Shown piece after piece: positions 24,101-37,000 of a DNA stretch of 64,000 nt (position 1 is its first letter; every line of letters starts with the position of its first letter). The translations under genes were made by a program, and so were the position numbers. This DNA comes from Pachypanchax playfairii (Eukaryota > Chordata > Actinopteri > Cyprinodontiformes > Aplocheilidae), in contig SSNP01000052.1 in the NCBI GenBank assembly GCA_006937955.1, positions 766,940 through 830,939 of the forward strand. Direction: 5' to 3'. Under the pieces are notes generated by a model that worked only from the letters and a program-made list of their open reading frames with translations, did no database searches and was not told the origin of the DNA.

Positions 24101-25843
24101 TGGAGGAGTACAGGTCCTGGAGGTGTACAGGTCCTGGAGGTGTACAGGTCCTGGAGGTGTACAGGTCTTGGTAGTTTACAGGTCCTGGAGGTGTACAGAG
24201 CCTGGAGGTGTACAGGTCCTGGAGGTGTACAGGTCCTGGTGGTGTACAGAGCCTGGAGGTGTACAGGTCCTGGAGGTGTACAGGTCCTGGAGGAGTACAG
24301 GTCCTGGAGGTGTACAGGTCCTGGAGGTGTACAGGTCCTGGAGGTGTACAGGTCTTGGTAGTGTACAGGTCCTGGAGGTGTACAGAGCCTGGAGGTGTAC
24401 AGGTCCTGGAGGAGTACAGGTCCTGGAGGTGTACAGGTCTTGGAGGAGTACAGGTCCTGGAGGTGTACAGGTCTTGGTAGTTTACAGGTCCTGGAGGTGT
24501 ACAGGTCCTGGAGGTGTACAGAGCCTGGAGGTGTACAGGTCCTGGAGGAGTACAGGTCCTGGAGGAGTACAGGTCCTGGAGGAGTACAGGTCCTGGAGGA
24601 GTACAGGTCCTGGAGGTGTACAGGTCCTGGAGGTGTACAGGTCCTGGAGGTGTACAGGTCCTGGAGGTGTACAGGTCCTGGAGGGGTACGGGTCCTGGAG
24701 GTGTACAGGTCTTGGTAGTGTACAGGTCCTGGAGGTGTACAGAGCCTGGAGGTGTACAGGTCCTGGAGGTGTACAGGTCTTGGTAGTTTACAGGTCCTGG
24801 AGGTGTACAGGTCCTGGAGGTGTACAGGGCCTGGAGGTGTACAGGTCCTGGAGGAGTACAGGTCCTGGAGGAGTACAGGTCCTGGAGGTGTACAGGTCCT
24901 GGAGGTGTACAGGTCCTGGAGGTGTACAGGTCCTGGAGGTGTACAGGTCTTGGTAGTTTACAGGTCCTGGAGGTGTACAGAGCCTGGAGGTGTACAGGTC
25001 CTGGAGGTGTACAGGTCTTGGTAGTTTACAGGTCCTGGAGGTGTACAGGTCCTGGAGGTGTACAGGTCCTGGAGGAGTACAGGTCCTGGAGGTGTACAGG
25101 TCTTGGAGGTGTACAGGGCGTGGAGGTGTACAGGTCCTGGAGGTGTACAGGTCTTGGTAGTTTACAGGTCCTGGAGGTGTACAGAGCCTGGAGGTGTACA
25201 GGTCCTGGAGGTGTACAGGTCCTGGAGGTGTACAGAGCCTGGAGGTGTACAGGTCCTGGAGGAGTACAGGTCCTGGAGGAGTACAGGTCCTGGAGGTGTA
25301 CAGGTCCTGGAGTTTACAGGTCCTGGAGGTGTACAGGTCTTGGTAGTTTACAGGTCCTGGAGGTGTACAGGTCCTGGAGGTGTACAGGTCCTGGAGGAGT
25401 ACAGGTCTTGGTAGTTTACAGGTCCTGGAGGTGTACAGGTCCTGGAGGTGTACAGGTCCTGGAGGTGTACAGGTCCTGGAGGAGTACAGGTCCTGGAGGA
25501 GTACAGGTCCTGGAGGTGTACAGGTCCTGGAGGTGTACAGGTCCTGGAGGTGTACAGGGCCTGGAGGTGTACAGGTCCTGGAGGAGTACAGGTCCTGGAG
25601 GTGTACAGGTCCTGGAGGTGTACAGGTCCTGGAGGTGTACAGGTCCTGGAGGTGTACAGGTCTTGGTAGTTTACAGGTCCTGGAGGTGTACAGAGCCTGG
25701 AGGTGTACAGGTCCTGGAGGAGTACAGGTCCTGGAGGTGTACAGGTCTTGGTAGTTTACAGGTCCTGGAGGTGTACAGAGCCTGGAGGTGTACAGGTCCT
25801 GGAGGAGTACAGGTCCTGGAGGAGTACAGGTCCTGGACTTGTA
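18168..25843. repeat. 17-bp minisatellite, about 450 copies, with higher-order structure
   Basis: The unit is GGAGGTGTACAGGTCCT. Three variants recur: GGAGGAGTACAGGTCCT, GGTAGTTTACAGGTCCT (usually after a CTT ending) and GGAGGTGTACAGAGCCT. The order GGTAGTTT unit, consensus unit, AGAGCCT unit repeats over and over at multiples of 17 bp, showing multi-unit amplification. Rare units are damaged, for example near 20408, 20700 and 25312. Because 17 is not divisible by three, translation cycles every 51 bp, giving many overlapping MYRSW... ORFs that are artefacts. The array ends about 180 bp before the cybc1 start. Confidence 0.97.
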
Positions 25844-26022
25844 CAGATCAGATCAGATTTAGTAAATTCGACAAAGTTTCTGTTCATGAAACCAGCAGAT
25901 TGAGTTAAATGTCTCACCACAGATTTGTGTCACAGACAACTTCTAGATCTCTCACCAAATCACTGAATAAAAAAATCACTATTTTCTTATTGAATACAGA
26001 TTTAAAGTTCTGTTTTTTTTAG

Positions 26023-27466
26023 ATGGGTTACATGACGGTGGAAGAGCACAGCCCCACTCTGCTTCATCTCAAAAGATCTCCAGGTGTTCGCTCATGGTCC
26101 CTTCTTGTTGGTAAGTTGGTAGTTTTGAACAATTATTGTTTATATACTTCAAACTAAACCCACAATAATCCAACTATAACTGTAGAAGCCTCTTTTCACC
26201 TTAATCATCTCCAGAATAATCTCTCGTTTGTTTCAGGTATCGCGTCCGTTGGGTTCGCAGCTGCTTACTACAGCTCAGGTACATTAACACAATCACTCAG
26301 TAAACTGTAACTTCCTGTAACATCTGGTTTGTGTTGGTCTCCTCATTGTGTGAATCCACAGACAGCATCCTGTGGAAACTCTTCTACATCACAGGCAGCC
26401 TGTTTGTAGCCTTACAGAACATGGAGGAGTGGGAGGAGGCCGTGTTCGACAAAACCAAAAAACAAGTAGAACTCAAGAGCACCAGCTTGTACACGTTAGT
26501 CCTGACCTTATGGAGGAGTGGACAGGAGAAAGGTCAGTGGAACCAGTCTTCAGTGAGTCTGTGAGAACAGACTATCAGGTGTTTACAGCTTCTGTCTGTT
26601 TCAGTCGTGTTGGATCTCCAGCAGCTGTGTGACGTGTGTGTCCAGGAGGAGAGGGTGCGTTACCTGGGGAGGGGTTTCCATGTGATGCTCCGGTTAGCTG
26701 CAGGCTTCTCCTACCCCCTCACTCAGAGCTCCACACTGGGGGGACGCAGGTACGTCATCAGCTGTTTGAAACTTGAATTAAAACCTTTTTAATAAGAGTC
26801 CTTCAGTGTGTCTGCATTTTATTATTTATCTAATATAGATGTAAACATAACAGTAAATAACTTTTACATTTGTATTTATAAAAGTAAATACAGAGTAAAA
26901 GTGTTGATGATTAAATAAATTGGATTTTTAATATATATTTTAAAAATAGAGTAGTAGTTGTATGATCTCACCCAGATGATCTGATGAAGACCCTCAGCTA
27001 CCAGATAAAGTTTAATACCTGCTACATTAACTGAATTATAACCATTTCTGGAGCTCAGACTAACTGCAGTGGCCCAGTTGAAGTGTTTTAGTGATTCATG
27101 ACATAATTACTGGGCAAAGATTATAAATTATGTTACAAATTAGAATTAAATATATTTGAAAAGACAAAGTCTGAATGGAGAATGTTTAATCTGTTTATGT
27201 ATCTTCATGCTACTCTGGATGAGAGTACAGATTACTACACACAGTATTGATTGACACATCAGTCTTCTTCCTGTCATGTTTTCCCACTGGACACGACCTT
27301 TATCTCATGTTTGTTCTGCAGTGATGTGGAGGCCGTGTCTGCACTGCTGAAGCGTTTCCTGGGATTTGAGACGCTGCAGCTGCGCAGAACGCAGGCAGCT
27401 GCGTACGGAGGAGACGAGGAAGACTCTCAGGGTCCCAGCACTGATTCAGATGATGAAGCAGATTAA
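26023..27466 (+). CDS. cybc1: Cytochrome b-245 chaperone 1 (Eros, C17orf62 homologue)
   Basis: Five coding exons, in phase, give 196 aa (human 187): 26023-26110, 26237-26278, 26362-26532, 26605-26749, 27322-27466. Diagnostic blocks are LHLKRSPGVRSWSLLVG, AAAYYSSDSILWKLFYITG, QNMEEWEEAVFDK, RYLGRGFHVMLRLAAGFSYP and SDVEAVSALLKRFL, followed by an acidic tail ending DSDDEAD. Two hydrophobic segments, about residues 24-43 and 44-63, fit an ER membrane hairpin. In mammals Eros stabilises the gp91phox-p22phox heterodimer and is needed for the phagocyte oxidative burst; I infer the same here. The start follows a splice acceptor directly, so there is an unseen 5' non-coding exon. Divergent from narf and tail to tail with hexd. 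Confidence 0.95.
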
Positions 27467-28132
27467 CTCTGTCTCATGCACAGACATTACACCAGTGAAG
27501 TGTTAGTGATGAGTTCCAACACGTGCACGCATGCTCCAGATCCCTGTCTTAACTTCTGTAACCCTGTTTAAAAAGTATAATTACATTTAGAAAACTCCAG
27601 ATTAAAGCCGAACCGTGCCTTCCCTCCTGCAGAACTAATAAGTGTTTACATGTGTGAGACGATGGGACGTGTTTTATTCCCAGAGTTTGGACCACCCAGC
27701 TGATCATCATGTTTACTACTACAGAAAGCAAACTGAGCACATAGAACTGAGTCAGACTTCTATCGAAACTCACTTATGAAATCATTATCCTCATTTGCTG
27801 GAATCATTTTTTTAATTTAATTTTTATGTGACCTGAAGTTGGAATCACAGGAAGTCATTCTGTTTTTAGTCTAAATGTTTCTTTGGAAAGTTTATTTGAT
27901 GCTGATTTTTATTAAAATTTGAATTGTTTTTCCATATTGTGTTTGTTTAATGCATCTTCTGATTTTACCTCTATGTTAACATTCTCACACAAAGAAACAG
28001 ATTCACATAAAAATGTAACTTTTGTTAAATATCGAGGGAATAAAGGAGTTCAGTATAAAAACTAATCTGAAAGCCCTCTGATGCTGAAATGAGGTCATAA
28101 TATAAATAATATAACAAGAGAAGTAACTTCTT
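27467..28132. other. Tail-to-tail 3' region of cybc1 and hexd
   Basis: Only 666 bp separate the two convergent stop codons. On the plus strand (cybc1) a poly(A)-type AATAAA occurs at about 28039. On the minus strand (hexd) TTTATT, which reads AATAAA on that strand, occurs at 27891-27896 and 27908-27913. If these are used, the 3' UTRs overlap by more than 100 bp. No further gene seen. Confidence 0.4.
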
Positions 28133-30725
28133 CTATGGCTCCATCTCCGTTAGACAAGCGTGGACCTCTTGTGTTAAACGTTTTAGAGGAGCCACTACAG
28201 GACTGACGTGTTCTTCTATCCACTCCTGAGCTGTTGAATCCTGGTAAAGACGCAGCATCTCTTTTCTCACTGCCTCGACCATCCTTTGTATTGTTTCCAC
28301 ATACCTGTGATGTAATCAGACCAGAGTGTCAGATAGAAGACATGAAGTGTGTTTTCAGATGTCAAAGCAGAGGAGCTCTTACGCTGCTCCCTGGAGGTGA
28401 ATCTGTCTGCCGATCAGTGGGTTTATGATCTTCTTCTGTTGGTGGTACGGACTGAACCATCCTCTTACATACCTTCAGCAGCACAACATACAGTTAGTCC
28501 ACTAAACACAGGAAAACATGTTTAGAAGCAAAACAACTTACATGTTTCTTTCAAAACACCTGAAGTCGTCTGATGAAAGGAGTGAATTGAGCTCTACGAT
28601 TAACTCAGCCAGCCTCCTTCCTGGGAACTTTGAATCCTCAGCAGATGTACTACAGAGAACACTGATAAGAACCTGTAACCATCGACTGTGCTGTACTTCA
28701 ACCTGGTGTTAGATCTCACCTCTCCATGGTCTCCACCTCCACTGAAGAGACTCCCAGCATCTCTGTTACTCTGTTGTGTGCGTCTGTGCTGAACTCACCG
28801 TGGATGAGAGTCTGCAGACAAGCTGCCAGTGAAGGAAGAGCTACGGGCATCAGCTCACACAGCACAGACAGGTGGTCGTACCTGCAGGCAGGAAGTAACA
28901 ATCAACACAAAACAAACTCACATGATCATAGTGAACTTTACTGACTCTACCTTTGCCAGCCTGTGATGGCAATGCCTCTCAGCTTGATGCCGGCGGACAG
29001 AGAAGCAGCTACCTTCAGCCACTGCAGGTGATTGTCTACATGTCTCTGTGTGCACGTCACACAGGTATGAACAGTAGTGGAACCTTTAAAGGAACTTGCT
29101 GCCCACAGATCTGACATACCGGCACTGTGATACTTCTCCAGCAGAGACACTAAAAACATGTAGAATATTGTTTATGACAACTTTTATATCCAAATTCATT
29201 TGAAATTGATTTAATTTGGAAATTAACTAAAAGAGATCAAAGACTGTAAAGAGACACACGTGGTCTCCAGTGTCCTTCAAACTAAAATAGATGAGTGAAG
29301 ATGGATTTATACTTCTGAAAAACATTTACAGAGTTTATAGTGTTTATTCCAAAAGGCTGCAGAGTTTTTAATACACTGAACCTAACCTTAACCTGAACTC
29401 TGTGATCGTCTTATATCAACAAGACATGTTTAAAAATACTTCAACTAACATTTAAAGTTACTTATTGAAGAAACTCTGAATGTTGATGATGTGATATACT
29501 CTGAAACGTAAAGGTAAAACTATTTGATTAACCACAGAATAAAACATTTGTTTTAATGGGAGGTTTTAAGCGTCTTCCTCACCTACCTGTTTTGTCCACG
29601 TCCAGGTTCGGGGTGTAGTCCCACAACATTGGCTGTACAAGTCCTACGAGACCACTTGCTGTCACATGAAGAATACATGAAGGTTTGAAAGCAGTAATAC
29701 TACAAGCAGCAGCATTCTGAACATCCACCACCAGATTTCACCTTTCAGTGTGTCCTGGTTCATGTCTCTCATCATATCATCCCACATGATGATGGACAGC
29801 TGGGGCCACGCCTCCTTTATAGCCTTGGCCACCTTCGTCACATGACTCAGGAAAAGTTGCTCCACCGTACATCCAGGTGAAGACAGCCACAGTTTGGACT
29901 CCTCTCCCTCACCGAGCATGTAAACCTGGAGGGAGATCGTACACGTCTGATACAGCAACAAAGCTTCAGGTAACTCTGAACAGACAAGCTCTTACCTCGT
30001 CTGCTCCGATGTGCAGCGTGCTGAGACCAGGATGCAGCTCCACCACCTGCCTCAGCATCTCCATCACCACCTTCACCCCCTCCTCTTTTTGGGGATTCAG
30101 GGTGCCCACGCAGTGCGGGAACTCCCTGAGGTGCCACATGGACCGATGCTTCAGCACAAACTACCACAGATCAGAGGATGAAAACACACAAAGGACATGC
30201 AACTTCAAGCTGTCAGACATGATGTAATATTTGTAGTAAAATGGAAGGAGAGGTGAGTTAGCCCCACCTCCATGTGACCGAACGTCTGCACGAGTGGGAT
30301 CACCTCCACACCCTTTGATCTGGCGAACTCCTGCATGTTCAGGACCTCCTCTCGGCTAAAACAGCAAACAGTAAATGTGTAACTTAACAAACCATCTGAA
30401 CCACATGCATCATGATCAGATCTCAGGTGTGTATATCACCTGTAAGCAGGTTGTGTGGTGGCCTGCAGCACCTGCAGCCCCCCCTCATAAGGAAACATGT
30501 CCTCATACTCCACCAGCAGGCCGTTAGCTCCCAGCTGAGAGGACAGCTCGATCAGCTGAGAAGGGTAAACACAACAAGCAGAGATCAACTACAGCTGAAA
30601 TATAACAGGTGCAGCAGCAGTTACCTGAGGAGGTTTACCTGGTGAAGGTATTCAACTCGTGGAGGAGCCCCTTTCAAATCCAAATGAATCAGTTTCCTTC
30701 CTTTGGGCCAAGGTTGTGACGTCAT
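28133..30725 (-). CDS. hexd: Hexosaminidase D (GH20)
   Basis: Eleven coding exons, in phase, give 474 aa (human 486): 30639-30725, 30440-30555, 30268-30355, 29996-30160, 29742-29925, 29587-29658, 28951-29149, 28720-28881, 28560-28649, 28383-28472, 28133-28304. The start reads MTSQPWPKGRKLIHLDLKGA. Landmarks are ANGLLVEYEDMFPYEG, EVIPLVQTFGHME, the GH20 Asp-Glu pair HIGADEV (D151-E152), IIMWDDMMRDM, PMLWDYTP, LWAASSFKGS and ITGWQRYDHLSVLCELMP. There is no signal peptide, in line with a nucleocytoplasmic enzyme that removes beta-linked N-acetylgalactosamine or N-acetylglucosamine. Exon 9 uses the acceptor before 28649; the next AG would create a stop. Head to head with ogfod3. Confidence 0.95.
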
Positions 30726-31094
30726 TGTGCCAGTTGTTGAAGCAGAGGCAGTAGGTTCAGGTGAGTTTTTCAGTTTCCGGTTTGTTTGACTCACCTAGAC
30801 ACCGTGTTTACCGGAGAGGGTTTAATACTCGCTGTATGTGACCAGGTGTGACTGACCAGGTGTGGAACGGACAGTCCAACTGCTCTGCTGCAGACTGTTG
30901 TGTTTGTGCAGCGGTCGCGGATTCGTACGTGGTCCAATCAAAACGATGCTTTCCTTTTGGACTCAGCCAATGGGAGTGCAGGATGCGGAGCCACCAGGAA
31001 GAGGAGAGCTTCCGGCGGCGGTACAAGCTGTTGGCGGGTGTGTGTGATGTCGGTTCTGTTTGTAGCTGCTAACTGGCGGCTGCTGTGAGGCGAC
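30726..31094. promoter_or_regulatory. Bidirectional hexd/ogfod3 promoter
   Basis: Only 369 bp separate the two start codons on opposite strands. The interval has two CCAAT motifs (near 30935 and 30966) and CTTCCGG (ETS-like) near 31009, followed by a CGGCGG stretch, with no TATA box. This is typical of a shared housekeeping promoter. Transcription starts are inferred. Confidence 0.6.
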
Positions 31095-34000
31095 ATGGTT
31101 CTGCTGAGGCTCCGGAACACGAAGGGTTCGAATGCAGCTGAGATAGAGAGAAAAATTAAAAGGTAAGAGAATAAAACGGTGTTAGCGTCCCATGTGTGAG
31201 GCTGGAGGGGGTGAAGGGGGGCGAGTGACTCAGGTATATGCACCCCCATGGATGAAGGGGGGGAAGCAGGTGACTCAGGTACATGCATGCACCCCCCTGA
31301 ATGAAGGGGGGGAGGCAGGTGACTCAGGTACATGCATGCACCCCCCTGAATGAAGGGGGGGACGCAGGTGACTCTGGTACATGCATGCACCCCCCTGGAT
31401 GAAGGGGGGAGGCAGGTGACTCAGGTACATGCATGCACCCCCCTGAATGAAGGGGGGGACGCAGGTGACTCTGGTACATGCATGCACCCCCCTGGATGAA
31501 GGGGGGAGGCAGGTGACTCAGGTACATGCATGCACCCCCCTGAATGAAGGGGGGGGCGCAGGTGACTCTGGTACATGCATGCACCCCCCTGGATGAAGGG
31601 GGGAGGCAGGTGACTCTGGTACATGCATGCACCCCCCTGGATGAAGGGGGGAGGCAGGTGACTCAGGTACATGCATGCACCCCCCTGAATGAAGGGGGGG
31701 ACGCAGGTGACTCTGGTACATGCATGCACCCCCCTGGATGAAGGGGGGAGGCAGGTGACTCAGGTACATGCATGCACCCCCCTGAATGAAGGGGGAGGCA
31801 GGTGACTCAGGTACATGCATGCACCTCCCTGAATGAAGGGGGGGAGGCAGGTGACTCAGGTACATGCATGCACCCCCCTGGATGAAGGGGGGAAGGCAGG
31901 TGACTCAGGTACATGCATGCACCCCCCTGAATGAAGGGGGGAGGCAGGTGACTCAGGTACATGCATGCACCTCCCTGGATGAAGGGGGGAGGCAGGTGAC
32001 TCAGGTACATGCATGCACCCCCCTGGATGAAGGGGGGAAGGCAGGTGACTCAGGTACATGCATGCACCCCCCTGGATGAAGGGGGGAGGCAGGTGACTCT
32101 GGTACATGCATGCACCCCCCTGGATGAAGGGGGGAGGCAGGTGACTCTGGTACATGCATGCACCCCCCTGGATGAAGGGGGGGAGGCTGGTGACTCAGGT
32201 ACATGCATGCACCTCCCTGGATGAAGGGGGGAGGCAGGTGACTCAGGTACATGCATGCACCCCCCTGGATGAAGGGGGGAAGGCAGGTGACTCAGGTACA
32301 TGCATGCACCCCCCTGGATGAAGGGGGGAGGCAGGTGACTCTGGTACATGCATGCACCCCCCTGGATGAAGGGGGGAGGCAGGTGACTCTGGTACATGCA
32401 TGCACCCCCCTGGATGAAGGGGGGGAGGCTGGTGACTCAGGTACATGCATGCACCTCCCTGGATGAAGGGGGGAGGCAGGTGACTCAGGTACATGCATGC
32501 ACCCCCCTGNNNNNNNNNNNNNNNNNNNNNNNNNNNNNNNNNNNNNNNNNNNNNNNNNNNNNNNNNNNNNNNNNNNNNNNNNNNNNNNNNNNNNNNNNNN
32601 NNNNNNNNNNNNNNNNNNNNNNNNNNNNNNNNNNNNNNNNNNNNNNNNNNNNNNNNNNNNNNNNNNNNNNNNNNNNNNNNNNNNNNNNNNNNNNNNNNNN
32701 NNNNNNNNNNNNNNNNNNNNNGCAGGTGACTCTGGTACATGCATGCACCCCCCTGGATGAAGGGGGGAGGTAGGTGACTCAGGTACATGCATGCACCTCC
32801 CTGAATGGAGGGTGACTCTGGTATATGCACCCCCTAATTGAGGACAACCCTTCGATAGATAGAAGAGGACTCACTATGGACAGGTGTGGACATGCAGTAC
32901 CAGGATTAATTTCTGAATGTAATCATCTCTTTATTCAATTCTAATTATAAAATCTTATTTGTACGTTTATGTCCATATTTATTAATGTGTGATGCAACGA
33001 GTGAATCTGTAAGTGACTTGGTAAAAAATATTTCCACAAGTAGTAAAAATGAGTTCAGTGTTGCTTAATGTTTCTTTAATAAGTAATCTGAATACTTCTC
33101 TCAGTCCTGATGAGTTCAGGTGGATGAGACTCACCTGAACTCTGCTGATTGATGCTGCTAGAGGACAAGCCTGGGAATCGTTTTTATTTCCTGTTTTTTT
33201 TTTTAAACAGAACAATTTGTTTTAACTGCTTAATAAATAAAATAAAGGTAGTAGATTCAATACATGTATAAATACATGAAAGTTTTAGTGGGTATAAATT
33301 CATAGTATCAGTGATTTAGACATTTTCAGATTGAAAGTTTTGTGATTGTTGTTAAAAGACCTGAAGCTGCTCCAGTTTTAACTAGAAATCCTCTGAATGA
33401 TCCATGATGTGATGATGATCATCTGTCCCATCAGAGGAAACGCCCTGAGACAGGGGTCATCGTGGCGTGGCTCTCGTGGTCTGCTGTCCTCGCTGCTGGT
33501 TGCTTCCTGTGTGTTTGCAGCAGCTACGTGGCTCTTTGTGTTGTCTGGAGACAGTGACATCACGGAAACTCTGGCCCGCCAGGCTGAGCGGATCTCTCCT
33601 CAGCCCAGAGTCTACAGCGTCCCGTGTTCCGAAGACTACAACAACTACAAACGCTATCCAGGTGAGGCGACAGGCATGTGTGAAGCTGTTTGTTGTGTTG
33701 ATGATGGGAGGAGTCATCCAAGTCATCAGGTGTTGGATCATGTTTGGAAGGTGTTGTCTGTAAAACATGTTTAATCCACCAGGTGGCGCTGTGGGCCAGG
33801 TGTATGTCACCTGACTGTGAGAGGAAACAAACCTGAGCATCTTTTCCTTTGAATTAATGGTGACTACAAGGTTCAGGAGTTAAACCAAAAGACAAACTGT
33901 TAATTAATAACATCGTTAGCAGGTGCATTACTCAATACTTAGATAAAAGTTTCTGGTGCAACTTTCTTATGTTTCTAAGCACATTTAATAAAGAAGTAAT

Positions 34001-37000
34001 AACTTGATTATTACCATAAAAAGACACCTGCCTGTAAATGTCTGCAGCTCATCCTGATGTATTTATTAAACCAGTGTGGCGCGTCTGAAGTAAACATCCA
34101 TTTTTACTCTCTCTCTCTCTCTCTCTCAGGATGCACACCTCAGAAATGTGGCCGAGCAGTAACAGATAACGTGGTAACGAGGGAGGAGGCTCAGGTCCTC
34201 AGAAGGTAAATGTGAAGTCTGTTTCTTCTTCTGTCTGTACAGCTGCTTCAGTTTATCGATGATGTTGTTTTCCACATGCAGACTGGCAGAACGAGGGCTG
34301 GAACTGGCCGGGTCCGAGGGAGGAGTGAGTATCTCTAAATCAACTGAACTGGGACTCATTAACAGAATCAAACCGTCGGTTTCAGGAGACGTACTAGTGT
34401 AAATCAGCAGGTTTCTATTGTAGCCATTTATAAAAATATTCTATTTTTAAAGATATTTTTGAAACTGCAGCATCATTATAATATTTTTCAGTAAAAAATA
34501 GGATTAAAAACTTTCCTCTTCATGTTGATGCAGGATGCAAAAACCCTGTTTCAATTTGTTTTGGAGTTTTAGAACACGTCAAAGAGGATGAGCTCCTCCC
34601 CTTTCCCACTCAGCTGAGTTCATAAACTTTAATTCTCACTATAATTAAATACCAGGCGTCTTTATAAATTATATTTTAGAATGTATTTGACATGTAAGAC
34701 TGAATAACAGGCCTTACAGTCTGTTTCTGTACTAAATGATTTCTAGTTAAAATTAGTTGGACAGAATGAGACAACACCTTCTTGGATCACTTCACCTCCT
34801 GACGACGTTAGTAAATCAATCCTGAGAATCAGATAGCTGTCGCTGTTTGACAGTAAATGTTTAGAATGTTACTGAGGGACATTTCCATGTTTCTGAGACG
34901 GTTTTATAACCAGAATCTTCTATATTTATTTCCATAAAACACAAGATAAAAAAATGTTTCATCACTAAACAGGACAGATGAACTTGGAATTATTTATCTG
35001 CAGTTTTGGGGTTTATTCAGAATTTAAAACGTTTATTTGGGGTTAAAACTGATTTAGAATGAAACATGATGCTCTTCATCGTACTTCTTGTTAGTCACGT
35101 CAGCGTCTGTGTGGTGAGTTCTGGAATATGTAGGTCTGTATTCAGGGTCTGGATGTGGACAGCTCAGCTCCTAGTAAATAAAATCAACATTTGGAAGCTG
35201 CATTTCAAAATAAAAGGATCTTTATCTGACATTAAAATGTCTTTGATTTGACACTTGTAAGTGTGACAAGAAGACAAACAGAAGAACTTGCATCCTGAAC
35301 TTAGTGTTTTTCCATCAGGACACATTCAGGAATTAGACATGACCCTTTTTAGACACGTCCAGCCTCATTCACAGTTAAACACGTCTGAATATAATCTGAC
35401 AATAAGTCCATGTCAGACCTGGAACATGATCAGACTCTTTCTGTAATATAGGACACAATTAAACATCAAAATAAGAGTCTTTTCTTCATGATTTTATAAC
35501 CTCGCTCTGCTGCCCCCCCCCCCCCATGTGACTTATCTGAGATGCCTTCAGCTGTTCAGATTGACTGCTACAGTCTGAATTTAAAATATTTTGATTTTAT
35601 GGTCCTCGCACATGATTTCCAAATATTATCTTCTGAAAGATTATTTTGGGAAGTAATTTGTGCAGATAAATAGAAGTAGTGGAGAACATCAGGACAGATG
35701 GAGACAAAGAGTTTTATTGTTCTGTTATATTCAACTCAAGTTTAGAATTTGTGTTGATTAAATGTTATGAAGTGCATTTTGCACTGGTTTTCTCTCAGAC
35801 CTCAACATTAAAGTTCAAATCAAATCAAACCTAAAAATCCTCCAGTTTCATTCAGGAGTCTGTGTTTGAGTCTGACAGAGTAAAAACTGTCCCGAGGCAT
35901 CAGGTCTGGGATTTAATGGAATTCAGGTGCTTCCCTGGAGCAGGTGAGAGAAACGAGTCTGTATGAGACGGCTGGTGTTCATGATACTGTCCTCCAGCGC
36001 TGGCTGGTGTGCACGTCCTGTTTTCATCAGTAATGTTTGATTATCTTGTAGAAACTTATCAGGGATTTTATTTTAGACATGCTGTAAGTTTTAAACACCT
36101 CAGATAATTAAGTTGGTCAATCAAAGATGAAAATAACTAGAAATATGAAGCTAATTACAATTTAAATAGTTCATTATTTATAGAAACATGTTTTTGGATC
36201 TTTAGTTGTCAATTAGTTATTTGGTTTTGTCAGAATTCAGAGTCAAAGTTATTTACTTTAAGAGTTATTTGGAAGGAGTCTATCGATCTGCTCCTTCTAT
36301 TTTCTATGTTGGTGAAATCTTCAAAATGAAGCAGTTAATCTGGTGAGATTAATCTGCATGTGAATCACGACACTCAACCACCAGCTGATGCAGAAGCTCA
36401 ACGTCTGTTACACAAAATCATTTTTGTGTTTGTTAAAGTCGATCAGCTGTGACAGAAACCTTGGATTCATCACTTATTGAAAGTTTCACGAAAATACAGA
36501 CATTATGCTTAAATATAGACAAAGCACTGCTGTAATCAATAAACACAGATCTTTAAGCTCCGCCTTCATCATAATAATTATTAATAATAATAATGAATGG
36601 CTCTTTAAGGCACCCAAAGTGCTTCACAGTGGTAGTGAACCACATTGTCTGTCTGCGACGGCCATTCTGCACCATCGACCCCTCTAAAGACCGCCAACGT
36701 TCATATGTTCATTATTAAACTGTCAAAACCAAGTCAGTCATTATCTGCACCTGCCTGTTCCTGGTCAGGGTTGCAGGGAGCTGGTGTCTCTAGTGGTCCC
36801 TGGGCGAGGGGCGGGGCTACACCTGGACAGGTCCATCACAGGGATACAGTACATGGAAGAACAATACTTTTAGAGATAAAAAACATGGATTTAATGTATT
36901 AAAAGCATTTCAGTTAAATTTAATTCCATATTTATTAGTTAGTGCATGAAGAAAAACGTTATATGCTAAAAAACAAACAAACAAAAACCTAAATCTCTTC

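Noticed and set aside
18020..25908. Many overlapping ORFs rich in YRSWRCTGPGGVQ repeats
   Set aside because: Translations of the 17-bp minisatellite in three frames with a 51-bp cycle. No independent coding evidence.
31275..32830. ORFs with MHVPESPASP or HACTPLDEGG repeats
   Set aside because: Translations of the 48-bp array, some running through N bases.
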